DNA of 5,197 nt from Gorillibacterium sp. (GTDB lineage: Bacteria; Bacillota; Bacilli; Paenibacillales; NBRC-103111). The notes beneath the pieces were generated by a model. That model was not told where the DNA came from and searched no databases. It saw only the letters and a list, made by a program, of their open reading frames with translations. The translations under genes were made by a program, and so were the position numbers. Shown here one piece after another: positions 1-5,197 of this stretch; the stretch's first letter is position 1, and each line of letters starts with the position of its first letter. The stretch spans positions 1-5,197 of the forward strand of contig JAIMBU010000284.1 of assembly GCA_023511325.1 (NCBI GenBank). The letters are read 5' to 3'.

Positions 1-18
1 GGCTTGGAACCTTGGCAT
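1..18 (-). CDS. Start of next gene in the cluster (partial, 6 codons)
   Basis: Only the first six codons (MPRFQA) lie inside the window; the rest continues to the left. The ATG at 18-16 is supported by a perfect AGGAGG ribosome binding site at 32-27 with an 8-base spacer, and by its place 57 bases downstream of the tadC stop on the same strand. In Tad clusters this position is often held by a pilin, a pseudopilin or a small membrane protein, but six residues do not allow a family call. The function is unknown. Confidence 0.6.
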
Positions 19-26
19 GAGTGGTG

Positions 27-32
27 CCTCCT
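27..32 (-). promoter_or_regulatory. Ribosome binding site of the next gene
   Basis: AGGAGG on the minus strand, 8 bases before the ATG at 18. It is a consensus Shine-Dalgarno sequence and the main evidence that a real gene starts at the left edge of the window. Confidence 0.65.
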
Positions 33-47
33 AAAGGATGTATTTTT

Positions 48-68
48 GAAAAGGGTTTCCCCGTTTTC
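48..68 (-). other. Intercistronic hairpin between tadC and the next gene
   Basis: On the minus strand GAAAA-C-GGG, loop GAAA, CCC-TTTTC forms an 8-base-pair stem with one bulged C and a GNRA-type tetraloop. It sits 8-28 bases after the tadC stop codon. It is followed by AAAAATA, not a U-tract, so it is not a convincing intrinsic terminator. The strong ribosome binding site 15 bases further on suggests translation continues. It could stabilise or process the transcript around the next gene; that is inference. Confidence 0.4.
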
Positions 69-75
69 ACAGAAA

Positions 76-981
76 TTAAAAAAGGCCCCCCATTGAACGA
101 ATCAGGTGAGAGCCGATCACGTAGAGCAGGCTGGAAAGGGTCACAGCCACAAGCGGGATAGAAGCGATTTTTACTCTGCGGGGCAACGTATTTAATTTTT
201 TCTTGAAGGTTTCTTTCGCTTTGATGTCCATATCCCTGGCAAGATACGCCAACGCTTCGCCCTGATGCTCACCTCGGTGCAGCCCGATCAGGGCACTCAC
301 CAAAAAGGAAACGTCGGTAAGGCCAAGCCGTTCATTGAAATTCCGCAGGGCAGTTTCAATGTCCGTCGCTTTCATTTCCATGACCAGAACGGAAACGTCA
401 TAACGGAATACATCGCTTGCCACCTTGAGATAATCCTCGAATATCTGGATCAAATCCACCTGTACGACAATCCTATTGCCCTTGCCTGTGTTGTCATCCA
501 GCCGATACAGGATGGAGCGGACAAAGCCCGGCAGCTCCATTTCAATATGCTTCTTTTTTTCCTTCATTTTATCTTTGAGGTCGGTCATGAAGTGAAAATA
601 GATGACTACCGAAAAGATAAGCACGATGGGCGCAAGGTTGGCCGCGCCGATGATAAACAACAGCAGCGCAAGGGGGAGCGTAAAAAAGGCACAAAGGATA
701 GCTCTGGCATAATACTCCTTAGGGGTCAGCTCCAGTTCTCCACGCCGCAGCATGGATGCCATTTTTGCTTCCTTCACCGGGTCAAGGGGAATGAACCGGG
801 CAAAGGGCTTTACCAGGGGCATGACAAAACGATTGAGCAGCCGTTTGCTTGGTTTTTCCTTTTCGGTTTGCAGGTTTTTGATGTTCTTTTTCATACTCAG
901 CTTTGGGATTTTCAAAAGCTGTCTGCACAGCAAAAAGCCTGCCGCAGTCAGCAGGACAAAGATGATGATTTGATAAAACAA
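76..981 (-). CDS. tadC: TadC-like membrane platform protein (type II secretion F family)
   Basis: A 301-residue integral membrane protein, probably one half of the inner-membrane platform on which the CpaF ATPase acts during Tad pilus assembly. Predicted hydrophobic segments lie near residues 3-19, 93-111, 115-131 and 272-290. The cytoplasmic F-type domain lies between about 147 and 268, starting at ELPGF and including the helical stretch around LIGLHRGEHQGEAL (231-244) that resembles GspF-domain proteins. The TTG at 981 is chosen as start because an AAGGAGG site lies 8 bases upstream (996-990) and the product opens directly with a membrane helix. A longer reading from 1044 would add 21 polar residues overlapping tadB and has no such site. 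The gene begins 13 bases after tadB. The TadC rather than TadB assignment rests on gene order and general shape; the family is certain, the subtype less so. Confidence 0.85.
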   Translation of the reverse strand: MFYQIIIFVLLTAAGFLLCRQLLKIPKLSMKKNIKNLQTEKEKPSKRLLNRFVMPLVKPFARFIPLDPVKEAKMASMLRRGELELTPKEYYARAILCAFFTLPLALLLFIIGAANLAPIVLIFSVVIYFHFMTDLKDKMKEKKKHIEMELPGFVRSILYRLDDNTGKGNRIVVQVDLIQIFEDYLKVASDVFRYDVSVLVMEMKATDIETALRNFNERLGLTDVSFLVSALIGLHRGEHQGEALAYLARDMDIKAKETFKKKLNTLPRRVKIASIPLVAVTLSSLLYVIGSHLIRSMGGLF

Positions 982-989
982 AGGGTGAA

Positions 990-996
990 CCTCCTT
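990..996 (-). promoter_or_regulatory. Ribosome binding site that sets the tadC TTG start
   Basis: AAGGAGG on the minus strand overlaps the TAA stop of tadB (997-995) and lies 8 bases before the TTG at 981. This placement favours the TTG over the upstream in-frame codon at 1044, and suggests that ribosomes ending tadB can restart on tadC. Confidence 0.75.
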
Positions 997-1909
997 ATCT
1001 GTTGGATGGTTTCGTCGCCCGCAGCACATAAAAGGCGGTACCAAGGGCGGTTAGAAGCATGAGAATAATCAACAGCTTTCCGATGCCGGTTTGGGTGAGA
1101 AGAAAAAACCATTCAGCATTGGAAAAACGCATCAGCGGAATGATGGAAAACATCAATCCCGCCGTCATCAGATAATCCCGCCATACTCTGACCATCATGC
1201 CGTCACTCTCAACTTGCATGGACTTGGCGTCATTCATGGCTTTGATGATGGGGAACAGGGCGAATTTTAGCCGTCGGTCCTGGTGGCAAAGGATCAGTGT
1301 TTTGGTCCATTCGGAAAAGTAACGGTTTTTAATCTTTGCCGACAAACGGTAGAGGCCATGCTCCACATTTGGGTTGAGAAGCCGAATTTCCGATACAAAC
1401 TCATCAAAGGGCGATGGGATTCTCAGGTGAACGGGGATATACCGGTTCTTTTCCTCTACATAAAGCTCCATCGCCTTGATGATGTCGTCATTCCCGGCGT
1501 AAGCGTTGGTGATAATCGACATGCTGTTTTCCAATCCTTCGATTTCCTCCCGTGCTGCTGTGGAGCTTTTCACCACGAGGTAAAAGTAGGGAGCGGGAAG
1601 CACACAGCTCGCCATGACCGCCGCCAACCCGGTACTGCCGAACAGCAAAATCCCGGTCACAAAACCGCCAGCCGCTGACACAAGCACCATTATGATAAAT
1701 TTCTTCCGGGTGCAGCGGGTCTGCCGGAACAGTGTGGCAAAATGAATGGCAATCCGCTCGGTGATGTTCAGCTTTGTCCCCGCCAAAACCAAGCGGCGTT
1801 TTTTCAACAGGTTCTGCTCCAACGCAAAAGGATTCAACTTGAACAGCAGGATCAAGGCAAGGCTGACAAGCATAAACACAAGGATGAGGGAGAAATCAAT
1901 CCCATTCAT
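995..1909 (-). CDS. tadB: TadB-like membrane platform protein (type II secretion F family)
   Basis: A 304-residue membrane protein, likely the partner of the TadC-like protein in the Tad inner-membrane platform. Hydrophobic segments lie near residues 5-24, 71-90, 95-113, 246-262 and 276-296, with a large hydrophilic, probably cytoplasmic region (about 115-245) between the third and fourth. This N-terminal helix, helix pair, cytoplasmic domain and C-terminal helix pair is the usual TadB arrangement, and the length of about 300 is usual. Sequence similarity to canonical TadB is weak by eye: the F domain motif is diverged, so the call depends on topology and position between cpaF and a second F-family gene. 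The ATG at 1909 overlaps the cpaF TGA as ATGA, and a GGAGGGG site lies within the last cpaF codons, so coupled translation is likely. Confidence 0.78.
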   Translation of the reverse strand: MNGIDFSLILVFMLVSLALILLFKLNPFALEQNLLKKRRLVLAGTKLNITERIAIHFATLFRQTRCTRKKFIIMVLVSAAGGFVTGILLFGSTGLAAVMASCVLPAPYFYLVVKSSTAAREEIEGLENSMSIITNAYAGNDDIIKAMELYVEEKNRYIPVHLRIPSPFDEFVSEIRLLNPNVEHGLYRLSAKIKNRYFSEWTKTLILCHQDRRLKFALFPIIKAMNDAKSMQVESDGMMVRVWRDYLMTAGLMFSIIPLMRFSNAEWFFLLTQTGIGKLLIILMLLTALGTAFYVLRATKPSNR

Positions 1910-3294
1910 GCGGCCCCTCCTTCCGAAAAGCGGAGGATCTCCTCTTGAGGAACACCACCTACCAGCAGCGTTTCCGCAAGGGCTGGAGAAATATTGCCCA
2001 AACGCTTGTGATTGCCCACCACCTTGGTAATCCTTCCGGCGTTGTCACGCTCATAATGGTCAACCACATATTTGAAAAGGGTATTGCCGATGACTTCGCC
2101 GTTCTGCACCCCGGTGGCCTCATAAATTTCCATATACTTTCTGGATTTATCGGGCAATTGCATCTTGAAGAGCATAATCGGAAAGGCTTCCACAATATTT
2201 TTCAGCAGTCGATCCTCGGATAATGAAGTCCCGGCTTCTAGGCACATAGTCAGGATGCGGTCATAGGCCGTCCGTGCACTATTGGCATGGAGGGTACTGA
2301 CGATGGTGTGTCCTGTCCGTCCGGCCTCTTGCACCGTGAGGGCTTCCTTGCCGCGCATTTCTGCAGGTACCAGGATTCCCGGGTGCAGCCGTAAGGACAG
2401 CTTTAGCAAATCCAGCATGGTGACAGGATTAGGTTCTTCCTTAGTCAGCAGATGAACGACATCATTGATCATCACGCCGTTTTCATCAAACTGCTTCAAG
2501 GATAATTCCCGGGTGTCCTCAAGGGTCACAATGCGTTTGTCAGGGGGGACGCAGCTTAGAATATAGCCCATGTCCGCCGTTTTGCCACTGCCGGTAGCCC
2601 CGGCAATGGCTACCGACACGCCGTTGTTGACACAAAGACTCAGAAAGTCCAGTTCCTCGGCAGTGGCCGTTTCCCAGCCAATCAGGTTTTCCCTTGTGAT
2701 GTAGAAGGGCTTTTGTTTTCGGATGGAGGCAATGGCTCCGGCATCCGGGTCAACGCAAGGTTCAATCGCTCCCGACATGCGAATGCCCCTTGAAATATAG
2801 CTGTCTCCGATGGGCTTTGAGCCATCGAGAATGACGTTTCCGAACCGGCTCATTTTCCTTACAATGTTAGCGCAAGCTTCTGGATTGCCAAAGGTTTCAT
2901 TCAGTCGTACCTTCCGGTCCTTGTATAGCACCCATATGCCCCCGGAGCCATTGACGTTGATTTCTTCCGTATCACTGTCTTGCAGAAAGGGGGATAACAG
3001 CCCGATGCCCGCCATGTCGTAATACACCGCATCCACCAGTTCAGAGATATTGCGAAGGTCTTTAGCTACCAACTGCTCGCTGTTCAGGTAGCGCATGATG
3101 AGATCCTTGAGCTTGCCCTCGGCTTCCTCCGAATACAATACCTGGGCCAGCTCCGCAGAGTGATTTTTAGCGATGAGCCGTTGCAGCTTATCGAGGATTT
3201 CTCCATAATCCTGCGCCTTAACGCTTTCGCTGCTGTCGGAGCGCTGTTTGTTGGCGCGATAGATGAGGTCGTTGACTGAAAACCGGTTGTTCAT
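1906..3294 (-). CDS. cpaF: CpaF/TadA-family secretion ATPase
   Basis: A 462-residue cytoplasmic hexameric ATPase of the type II/IV secretion (VirB11-like) superfamily, expected to power assembly of Tad pilin subunits through the TadB/TadC platform. An N-terminal helical region (1-105) precedes the EINVNG motif (111-116) of the CpaF N-domain. The Walker A motif GATGSGKT is at 232-239, the Asp box LEDTRE at 258-263, the Walker B region ILVPAEMRG at 307-315 with catalytic-type Glu312, and the His box GHTIVSTLHANS at 328-339. All catalytic motifs are present, so the enzyme looks active. Odd points: Ala replaces the usual second Thr after GKT, and Pro-Ala replaces the usual Val-Gly before Glu312. 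The length fits the family. The ATG at 3294 overlaps the TGA of the upstream ATPase gene as ATGA, with an AAGGTG-like site inside it. It is the only assembly ATPase in view; no separate retraction ATPase is seen. Confidence 0.96.
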   Translation of the reverse strand: MNNRFSVNDLIYRANKQRSDSSESVKAQDYGEILDKLQRLIAKNHSAELAQVLYSEEAEGKLKDLIMRYLNSEQLVAKDLRNISELVDAVYYDMAGIGLLSPFLQDSDTEEINVNGSGGIWVLYKDRKVRLNETFGNPEACANIVRKMSRFGNVILDGSKPIGDSYISRGIRMSGAIEPCVDPDAGAIASIRKQKPFYITRENLIGWETATAEELDFLSLCVNNGVSVAIAGATGSGKTADMGYILSCVPPDKRIVTLEDTRELSLKQFDENGVMINDVVHLLTKEEPNPVTMLDLLKLSLRLHPGILVPAEMRGKEALTVQEAGRTGHTIVSTLHANSARTAYDRILTMCLEAGTSLSEDRLLKNIVEAFPIMLFKMQLPDKSRKYMEIYEATGVQNGEVIGNTLFKYVVDHYERDNAGRITKVVGNHKRLGNISPALAETLLVGGVPQEEILRFSEGGAA

Positions 3295-4025
3295 GGCTGC
3301 TCACCTTCGTGAATTCCGCTGGCGATTTGCTCCAACACCTTGTTGTAACGCCGACAGGATCGGTCCTGAAAGAAGGCTAGGGGCGTCCCGGCATTCTCTA
3401 ATTCTCCAGCGCGTTTGATGGCGGGCAACTCATAGGCAAAAGGCAGTTCGGTAATACTTCGATAGGTCTTGTCGTCAAATTCACCCTCAGGAGCCAGCAG
3501 GATATGGGTTTGCTTTTCTTCAATATGCAGCTCGCGCGCAAAATCTGAAACACCCTTGTGCCACATCTGCGCCGCGATCGATGGCTTATGCAGGGTGAAG
3601 ATCGTATCTGCCAGCCAGAGGCCGACATCGGACACCGGATTGTTTAACTCCGCAGCTCCGTCCACCAGAAGAACATCAAATACCAAAGCGGCGGCAACCA
3701 TCATCCGCTCTACGCTTGACAATGTCACGGTATCACAGAGAATTCCGCTATAGTGGGTGGGTATGGAGAGGAAAAACAGGTTTTTGCTTTCCCCATACTC
3801 CGTGAATTTCTCCCCGATGTTGGGGTTATCTTCACTTAATGCTGCAAACAAACCCTTTTCCGGGGAAACACTCTGACCGAAGAATGTTTGCAATTCTCCA
3901 TAGGTTAGGTTGGAGGAGATCAGTCCCACCAGCACATCACGGTTGGAAAGGGCACAAGCCAGATTGACCGCAAAGGTAGTTTTGCCGCTGTTGTTACCGC
4001 CCCACACGGCATAAATTTTACTCAT
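3291..4025 (-). CDS. tadZ: TadZ/CpaE-like P-loop ATPase (ParA/MinD-related)
   Basis: A 244-residue cytoplasmic nucleotide-binding protein. In Tad systems the TadZ/CpaE protein places the assembly machine in the cell; that role here is inferred from position between cpaB and cpaF. The N-terminus has a beta strand and a P-loop GGNNSGKT at residues 9-16 followed by TFAVNLACALS, the ParA/MinD fold opening. A Walker B-like strand DVLLVDGAAEL is at 117-127. The signature lysine of the deviant Walker A motif (KGGxGKT) is missing; the catalytic-type Lys15 is kept. No N-terminal receiver-like domain, common in CpaE, is present, so it is a short version. The ATG at 4025 is chosen because GAGGTG lies 6 bases upstream and the strand-P-loop starts at once; a TTG at 4046 would add 7 residues but lacks a binding site. 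It overlaps cpaB by 8 bases and cpaF by 4. A generic ParA-like ATPase is the alternative. Confidence 0.85.
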   Translation of the reverse strand: MSKIYAVWGGNNSGKTTFAVNLACALSNRDVLVGLISSNLTYGELQTFFGQSVSPEKGLFAALSEDNPNIGEKFTEYGESKNLFFLSIPTHYSGILCDTVTLSSVERMMVAAALVFDVLLVDGAAELNNPVSDVGLWLADTIFTLHKPSIAAQMWHKGVSDFARELHIEEKQTHILLAPEGEFDDKTYRSITELPFAYELPAIKRAGELENAGTPLAFFQDRSCRRYNKVLEQIASGIHEGEQP

Positions 4026-4725
4026 GACTTGCACCTCGTTTCTCAAACACTACATGTAATTTCCCTGTGTATTCCGCCTGAATGAGCTTTTGGGCCTGCG
4101 CTTCGGTGACAACTAAGGTTATGGCCTTGGGAGCCGGATCACCGGTGGATGATGGACTGCCTTTTTGCTGCTCCCGTATCTCGGCGGTGTCCTGTGTGCG
4201 GGCGTTCTCCACGCTATATACCTCCAGGTTGTGCAATTCGGGATAGAGAATGACTTGCGGAGCAGAGTCCTGACCGTCCGCTGCCTTCTCCATAAATACG
4301 GCCACGGTTATGATGTCCCTACTCTTTAAATGGGAAGAAAGCCCTGCTGCAATGCTGGGTACGCTGATGGTGACAAGGCGTTGATTCTTTTCTGCGATGC
4401 TGTCCAGCTTTTCATCAGCTAGAAAATCACCTAGTTTCTGAGGAAACAGATAATCACCTCTGGCAATATCGGTCTGTGCGACTTTTCCCACAATCAGGGC
4501 TTTATCGGTAAGAACGCCTTCCGGCAGGCCATAGCCGCCTACCTCCACGGTCGTAAGCTGCTTATCCGTAAGCTTCGTTCCAGCCGGAATGTCCGCAGCT
4601 GACCGCAGCACCGTAACGGTTGCACCTTTGTTCTCATAAAAGTGCGGCAGGAGTAAAAAAGAAATGCCCCCCGCCAGAACAAGACAGAGAGCACTTAAAA
4701 ATATCCGGTTTTTTAGTAGCCTCAA
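4018..4725 (-). CDS. cpaB: CpaB/RcpC-like Flp pilus assembly protein with SAF domain
   Basis: A 235-residue membrane-anchored protein. Residues 8-27 form a hydrophobic N-terminal anchor after basic residues (MRLLKNR), so the rest is probably outside the membrane. A SAF domain covers about 36-98: VTVLRSAADIPAGTKLTDKQL, then GKVAQTDIARGDYLF, the usual CpaB pattern. An RcpC/CpaB C-terminal domain follows at about 115-230 (LVTISVP, then SRDIITVAVF, ending in ITLVVTEAQAQKLIQAEYTGKLHVVF). Between its strands is a polar linker rich in Gln, Ser, Pro and Asp (176-200) with no evident structure. In diderms CpaB assists the secretin; no secretin gene is seen here, so in a Gram-positive host it more likely works at the cell-wall side. 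The start is TTG at 4725, with AAAGGAGG 11 bases upstream and no in-frame ATG nearby. The stop lies inside the next gene (8-base overlap). Confidence 0.9.
   Translation of the reverse strand: MRLLKNRIFLSALCLVLAGGISFLLLPHFYENKGATVTVLRSAADIPAGTKLTDKQLTTVEVGGYGLPEGVLTDKALIVGKVAQTDIARGDYLFPQKLGDFLADEKLDSIAEKNQRLVTISVPSIAAGLSSHLKSRDIITVAVFMEKAADGQDSAPQVILYPELHNLEVYSVENARTQDTAEIREQQKGSPSSTGDPAPKAITLVVTEAQAQKLIQAEYTGKLHVVFEKRGASHE
4032..4037 (-). promoter_or_regulatory. Ribosome binding site that sets the tadZ-like ATG start
   Basis: GAGGTG on the minus strand lies inside the last codons of cpaB, 6 bases before the ATG at 4025. No comparable site precedes the in-frame TTG at 4046, so the shorter protein is preferred. 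Confidence 0.6.
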
Positions 4726-4736
4726 GTTATTTGATT

Positions 4737-4744
4737 CCTCCTTT
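4737..4744 (-). promoter_or_regulatory. Ribosome binding site of the cpaB TTG start
   Basis: AAAGGAGG on the minus strand lies 11 bases before the TTG at 4725. The spacer is slightly long, but the match is full consensus and no ATG or GTG in frame lies closer, so it fixes the TTG as start. Confidence 0.65.
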
Positions 4745-4761
4745 CAGGAAATGTAGGTCAA

Positions 4762-4777
4762 GGCAGTTTTACCTGCC
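4762..4777 (-). other. Small hairpin in the spacer before cpaB
   Basis: On the minus strand GGCAG, loop GTAAAA, CTGCC forms a perfect 5-base-pair stem in the 83-base gap between the small Cys-pair gene and cpaB. No U-tract follows, so it is not a terminator. The TTGACC just after it could pass for a -35 box, but no good -10 box lies at 16-18 bases. It may be a processing or spacing element, or chance. Confidence 0.25.
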
Positions 4778-4808
4778 GGAAAAAGAGGGGGAACATCCTA
4801 GCTGCGTT

Positions 4809-4985
4809 TCATTCTTTGTCCAACAGAACACACTTTTTTTTGCTGCATGTACCGGAAGACTGGTCAAAGTACCGACAATGCCTGCAATCCCGTTCTTGCA
4901 TGGTCTTGACGGGCTCGCGGTTATTTCTCGGTTTTTCTTTCATCATGCGTTCATATTCACGCAGTGGCCCTTTTGTAAAGTGCAT
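4809..4985 (-). CDS. Small hypothetical protein with two cysteine pairs (putative zinc-binding knuckle)
   Basis: A 58-residue protein, starting MHFTKGPLREYERMMKEKPR and ending in CVLLDKE. The N-terminal half is basic and probably helical. The C-terminal half holds Cys34-x2-Cys37 (CRHC) and Cys47-x4-Cys52 (CSKKKC) separated by nine residues that include an aromatic pair (RYFDQSSGT). Four cysteines so spaced suggest a metal-binding knuckle, or a pair of disulfides if exported; no signal peptide is seen, so a cytoplasmic zinc site is preferred. The ATG at 4985 has a good AAAGGGGA site 7 bases upstream, and the gene is on the strand of its neighbours. I recall small proteins of this style (N-terminal YExMM, C-terminal CxxCxY) from conjugative elements of Clostridia, but no named family is recognised with certainty. 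The function is unknown; nucleic-acid or protein binding is a guess. Confidence 0.75.
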   Translation of the reverse strand: MHFTKGPLREYERMMKEKPRNNREPVKTMQERDCRHCRYFDQSSGTCSKKKCVLLDKE

Positions 4986-4992
4986 GGAAACA

Positions 4993-5000
4993 TCCCCTTT
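4993..5000 (-). promoter_or_regulatory. Ribosome binding site of the small Cys-pair gene
   Basis: AAAGGGGA on the minus strand, 7 bases before the ATG at 4985. It is notable because it begins only two bases after the U-tract of the terminator-like hairpin, so a terminated transcript would stop just before it. Confidence 0.6.
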
Positions 5001-5002
5001 CT

Positions 5003-5026
5003 AAAAAAGGGCACAAAAAAATGCCC
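5003..5026 (-). terminator. Intrinsic terminator-like hairpin
   Basis: On the minus strand GGGCA (5026-5022), an 8-base loop of seven T and one G, and TGCCC (5013-5009) make a 5-base-pair GC-rich stem followed at once by six T (5008-5003). Upstream A residues (5034-5030) could extend pairing with the U-tract. It lies 49 bases after the stop of the gene entering from the right, so it may end that transcript. No clear promoter lies between it and the next start codon, so either read-through is normal or the hairpin works as a regulated attenuator. The plus strand has a weaker T-run after the same stem. Confidence 0.65.
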
Positions 5027-5040
5027 TCGTTTTTGAGAGC
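5023..5040 (-). promoter_or_regulatory. Alternative hairpin overlapping the terminator (possible antiterminator)
   Basis: On the minus strand GCTCTC, loop AAAAAC, GAGGGC can form a 6-base-pair stem with one G-U pair. Its 3' arm uses the same GGGC (5026-5023) that forms the 5' arm of the terminator-like stem, so the two structures exclude each other. This is the shape of an attenuator, but both helices are short and no ligand-binding domain or leader peptide is evident. Confidence 0.3.
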
Positions 5041-5075
5041 AAGTGGTTCAGCTTATGGCGTGTTCGTCTCCGGTT

Positions 5076-5195
5076 TCATCGTTCCTGTTCCTTTTGCCGC
5101 TTTTTATACCAGCCCTCCAGTAGCTGCACGATTAAATCCTCCTTTTGCTTTTCAGAAAAATTATTGGGAAAAAAGCGATCGATACGCTCTCGCTG
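5076..5195 (-). CDS. C-terminal end of an unidentified protein (partial)
   Basis: The last 39 residues of a gene whose start lies beyond the right edge. The frame is open from the window edge to the TGA at 5078-5076 and reads QRERIDRFFPNNFSEK, then QKEDLIVQLLEGWYKK and a charged tail RQKEQER. The piece is rich in Lys, Arg, Glu and Gln and probably helical, a cytoplasmic-type C-terminus. The other two minus-strand frames have stops in this stretch. It is on the same strand as the Tad genes, but a terminator-like hairpin separates it from them. No family is recognised. Confidence 0.6.
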   Translation of the reverse strand, partial: QRERIDRFFPNNFSEKQKEDLIVQLLEGWYKKRQKEQER

Positions 5196-5197
5196 GA

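Noticed and set aside
265..1062. Long plus-strand open frame of 265 codons opposite tadC
   Set aside because: It is antisense to a membrane protein gene with clear F-family features. Its product is rich in His, Gln and Asp with no recognisable domain, and no good ribosome binding site precedes it.
4726..4768. TTGACC before cpaB as a -35 promoter box
   Set aside because: No acceptable -10 box is seen 16-18 bases downstream; the sequence there is the AGGAGG ribosome binding site region.
4760..4796. Possible 12-codon leader peptide (minus strand, MFPLFFRQVKLP) in the spacer before cpaB
   Set aside because: The ribosome binding site is weak, there is no run of regulatory codons, and the hairpin it reaches has no terminator U-tract.
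4620..5036. Plus-strand open frame of 138 codons over the cpaB start, the spacer and the small Cys-pair gene
   Set aside because: It crosses a terminator-like hairpin and two minus-strand gene starts, has no ribosome binding site, and its product has no recognisable pattern. The minus-strand Cys-pair gene explains the region better.
5053..5079. Tiny minus-strand frame (MKPETNTP) overlapping the stop of the right-edge gene as ATGA
   Set aside because: It has only eight codons and nothing beyond the chance ATGA overlap supports it.
1..5197. CRISPR arrays, tRNA or rRNA genes, insertion sequences, long direct or inverted repeats
   Set aside because: No spaced repeats, cloverleaf-like segments, transposase frames or terminal inverted repeats were seen on either strand.

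Overview
The window carries one minus-strand gene cluster, read from right to left. It encodes the cytoplasmic and inner-membrane core of a Tad/Flp-type (type IV-like) pilus or secretion machine. The genes, in transcription order, are the 3' end of an unidentified gene, a 58-residue cysteine-pair protein, a CpaB/RcpC-like SAF-domain protein, a TadZ/CpaE-like P-loop protein, a CpaF/TadA-type ATPase, a TadB-like and a TadC-like membrane platform protein, and the first codons of a further gene. No plus-strand gene is supported.

The organism is most likely a Gram-positive member of the Bacillota, probably Clostridia. The evidence is strong AGGAGG-type ribosome binding sites before most genes, two TTG starts, tight ATGA overlaps, and a Tad set with no outer-membrane secretin gene in view. 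GC content looks intermediate (about half, judged by eye). I recall similar SAF / P-loop ATPase / CpaF / paired F-protein blocks, with small Cys-pair proteins nearby, from integrative conjugative elements of gut and soil Clostridia. Nothing in this window (no integrase, relaxase, VirB4 or att site) proves a mobile element, so that reading is inference.

Layout: at 5197-5041 an unidentified gene ends. At 5040-5003 lies a compact intrinsic-terminator-like hairpin with an overlapping alternative hairpin. The small Cys-pair gene follows at 4985-4809, its ribosome binding site only two bases past the U-tract. An 83-base spacer with a small hairpin precedes cpaB (4725-4018). Then come the tadZ-like gene (4025-3291), cpaF (3294-1906), tadB (1909-995) and tadC (981-76), overlapping or nearly touching, so translational coupling is likely. 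A 57-base gap with a hairpin and a strong ribosome binding site leads to the next gene, which starts at 18 and runs out of the window.

In known Tad systems, CpaF hydrolyses ATP to drive pilin assembly on a TadB/TadC platform, TadZ localises the complex, and CpaB is a membrane-anchored assembly factor on the outer side. The pilin, prepilin peptidase and pseudopilin genes are not visible here and would be expected to the left of position 1.
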